Positions 62,268-64,000 of a stretch of 64,000 nucleotides of DNA are shown one piece after another (position 1 is the first letter of the stretch; the number at the start of each line of letters is the position of its first letter). Source of the DNA: Actinomycetes bacterium (GTDB lineage: Bacteria; Actinomycetota; Actinomycetes; Nanopelagicales; Nanopelagicaceae); assembly GCA_947383695.1 (NCBI GenBank), contig OX376642.1:1364001-1428000 (forward strand). The letters are read 5' to 3'. The position numbers and the translations under genes are program-made. Below the pieces are notes generated by a model. That model was given only the letters and a program-made list of their open reading frames with translations. It did no database searches and was not told where the DNA came from.

Positions 62268-62268
<1 letters not shown>
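59773..62268 (-). CDS. gyrA: DNA gyrase subunit A
   Basis: Type II topoisomerase breakage-reunion subunit, 831 residues. The catalytic Tyr lies in [11 protein letters not shown] (near residue 127). The quinolone-determining region reads [10 protein letters not shown] (near 88), with Thr at the position of E. coli Ser83. The C-terminal beta-pinwheel (about 510-815) has the GyrA-box-like [10 protein letters not shown]. The ATG overlaps the gyrB stop codon by one base, so translation is coupled. Confidence 0.98.

Positions 62269-64000
<1,732 letters not shown>

Overview
The window looks like a near-origin chromosomal segment of a streamlined actinobacterium. Family content is actinobacterial: CrgA, GuaB1, the TadA-associated protein, a PASTA-domain PknB, an SDH1-type succinate dehydrogenase, a PGPGW protein, FprA and a paired FluC. 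The order pstP-pknB-trpG-crgA-rhomboid-ppiA-(tRNA-Ala, tRNA-Ile)-gyrA-gyrB is the usual actinobacterial arrangement beside oriC, so the origin probably lies just beyond position 64000. Base composition is moderate by eye (mid-40s % G+C, not computed). Genes are packed with 4-base overlaps and convergent genes overlap at their 3' ends. Tryptophan catabolism, organic-phosphate scavenging and an SbtA-type transporter would fit a freshwater acI / Nanopelagicales-like lineage; that assignment is inference.

Layout. 1-730: 5' part of dnaX, the SRP RNA and tRNA-Ser(GGA). 787-9.2 kb: two unknown small proteins, an aldehyde dehydrogenase, a KimA-like transporter with an OB-fold tail, tadA and its partner, upp, an ACT-domain malic enzyme and a DedA protein. 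9.1-20.7 kb: a DMT/YdcZ transporter, PhoX phosphatase, YqhA, an ABC-F ATPase divergent from kynU-kynA, a PGPGW protein, a GT-B glycosyltransferase, a secreted nuclease/phosphatase and guaB1. 20.8-26 kb: an ABC-2 exporter, an M15 peptidase, a class III aminotransferase and pyroglutamyl peptidase. 26-38 kb: a two-gene unit of a giant (about 3,440 residue) mosaic surface protein and a polytopic membrane protein. 38-49 kb: tRNA-Arg, a secreted 5'-nucleotidase, FprA, tRNA-Ser(GCT), small secreted proteins, aminopeptidase P, two FluC genes, a YvlD protein, SDH and tRNA-Ser(TGA). 49-64 kb: a HAD phosphatase, serS, pheA, GDPD, pstP, pknB, trpG/pabA, crgA, rhomboid, ppiA, a DUF6671/HTH/SbtA cassette, tRNA-Ala, tRNA-Ile, gyrA and partial gyrB.

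Regulation. Most first genes of transcription units have a TANNNT-like -10 element 6-8 nt before the start codon and no Shine-Dalgarno sequence, which implies widespread leaderless transcription. This pattern decides several starts (aldehyde dehydrogenase, guaB1, crgA, sbtA, the HTH regulator, GDPD). PhoX, KimA, FprA, sdhC and the giant protein have leaders with Shine-Dalgarno sequences instead.

The best candidates for something undescribed are (a) the giant glycine-rich / Listeria-Bacteroides-repeat / FnIII / Ala-coiled-coil protein, its translationally coupled membrane partner and its repeat-rich leader, and (b) the compact SbtA-like transporter, winged-helix regulator and zinc-ribbon DUF6671 cassette, with an inverted repeat flanking the transporter promoter.
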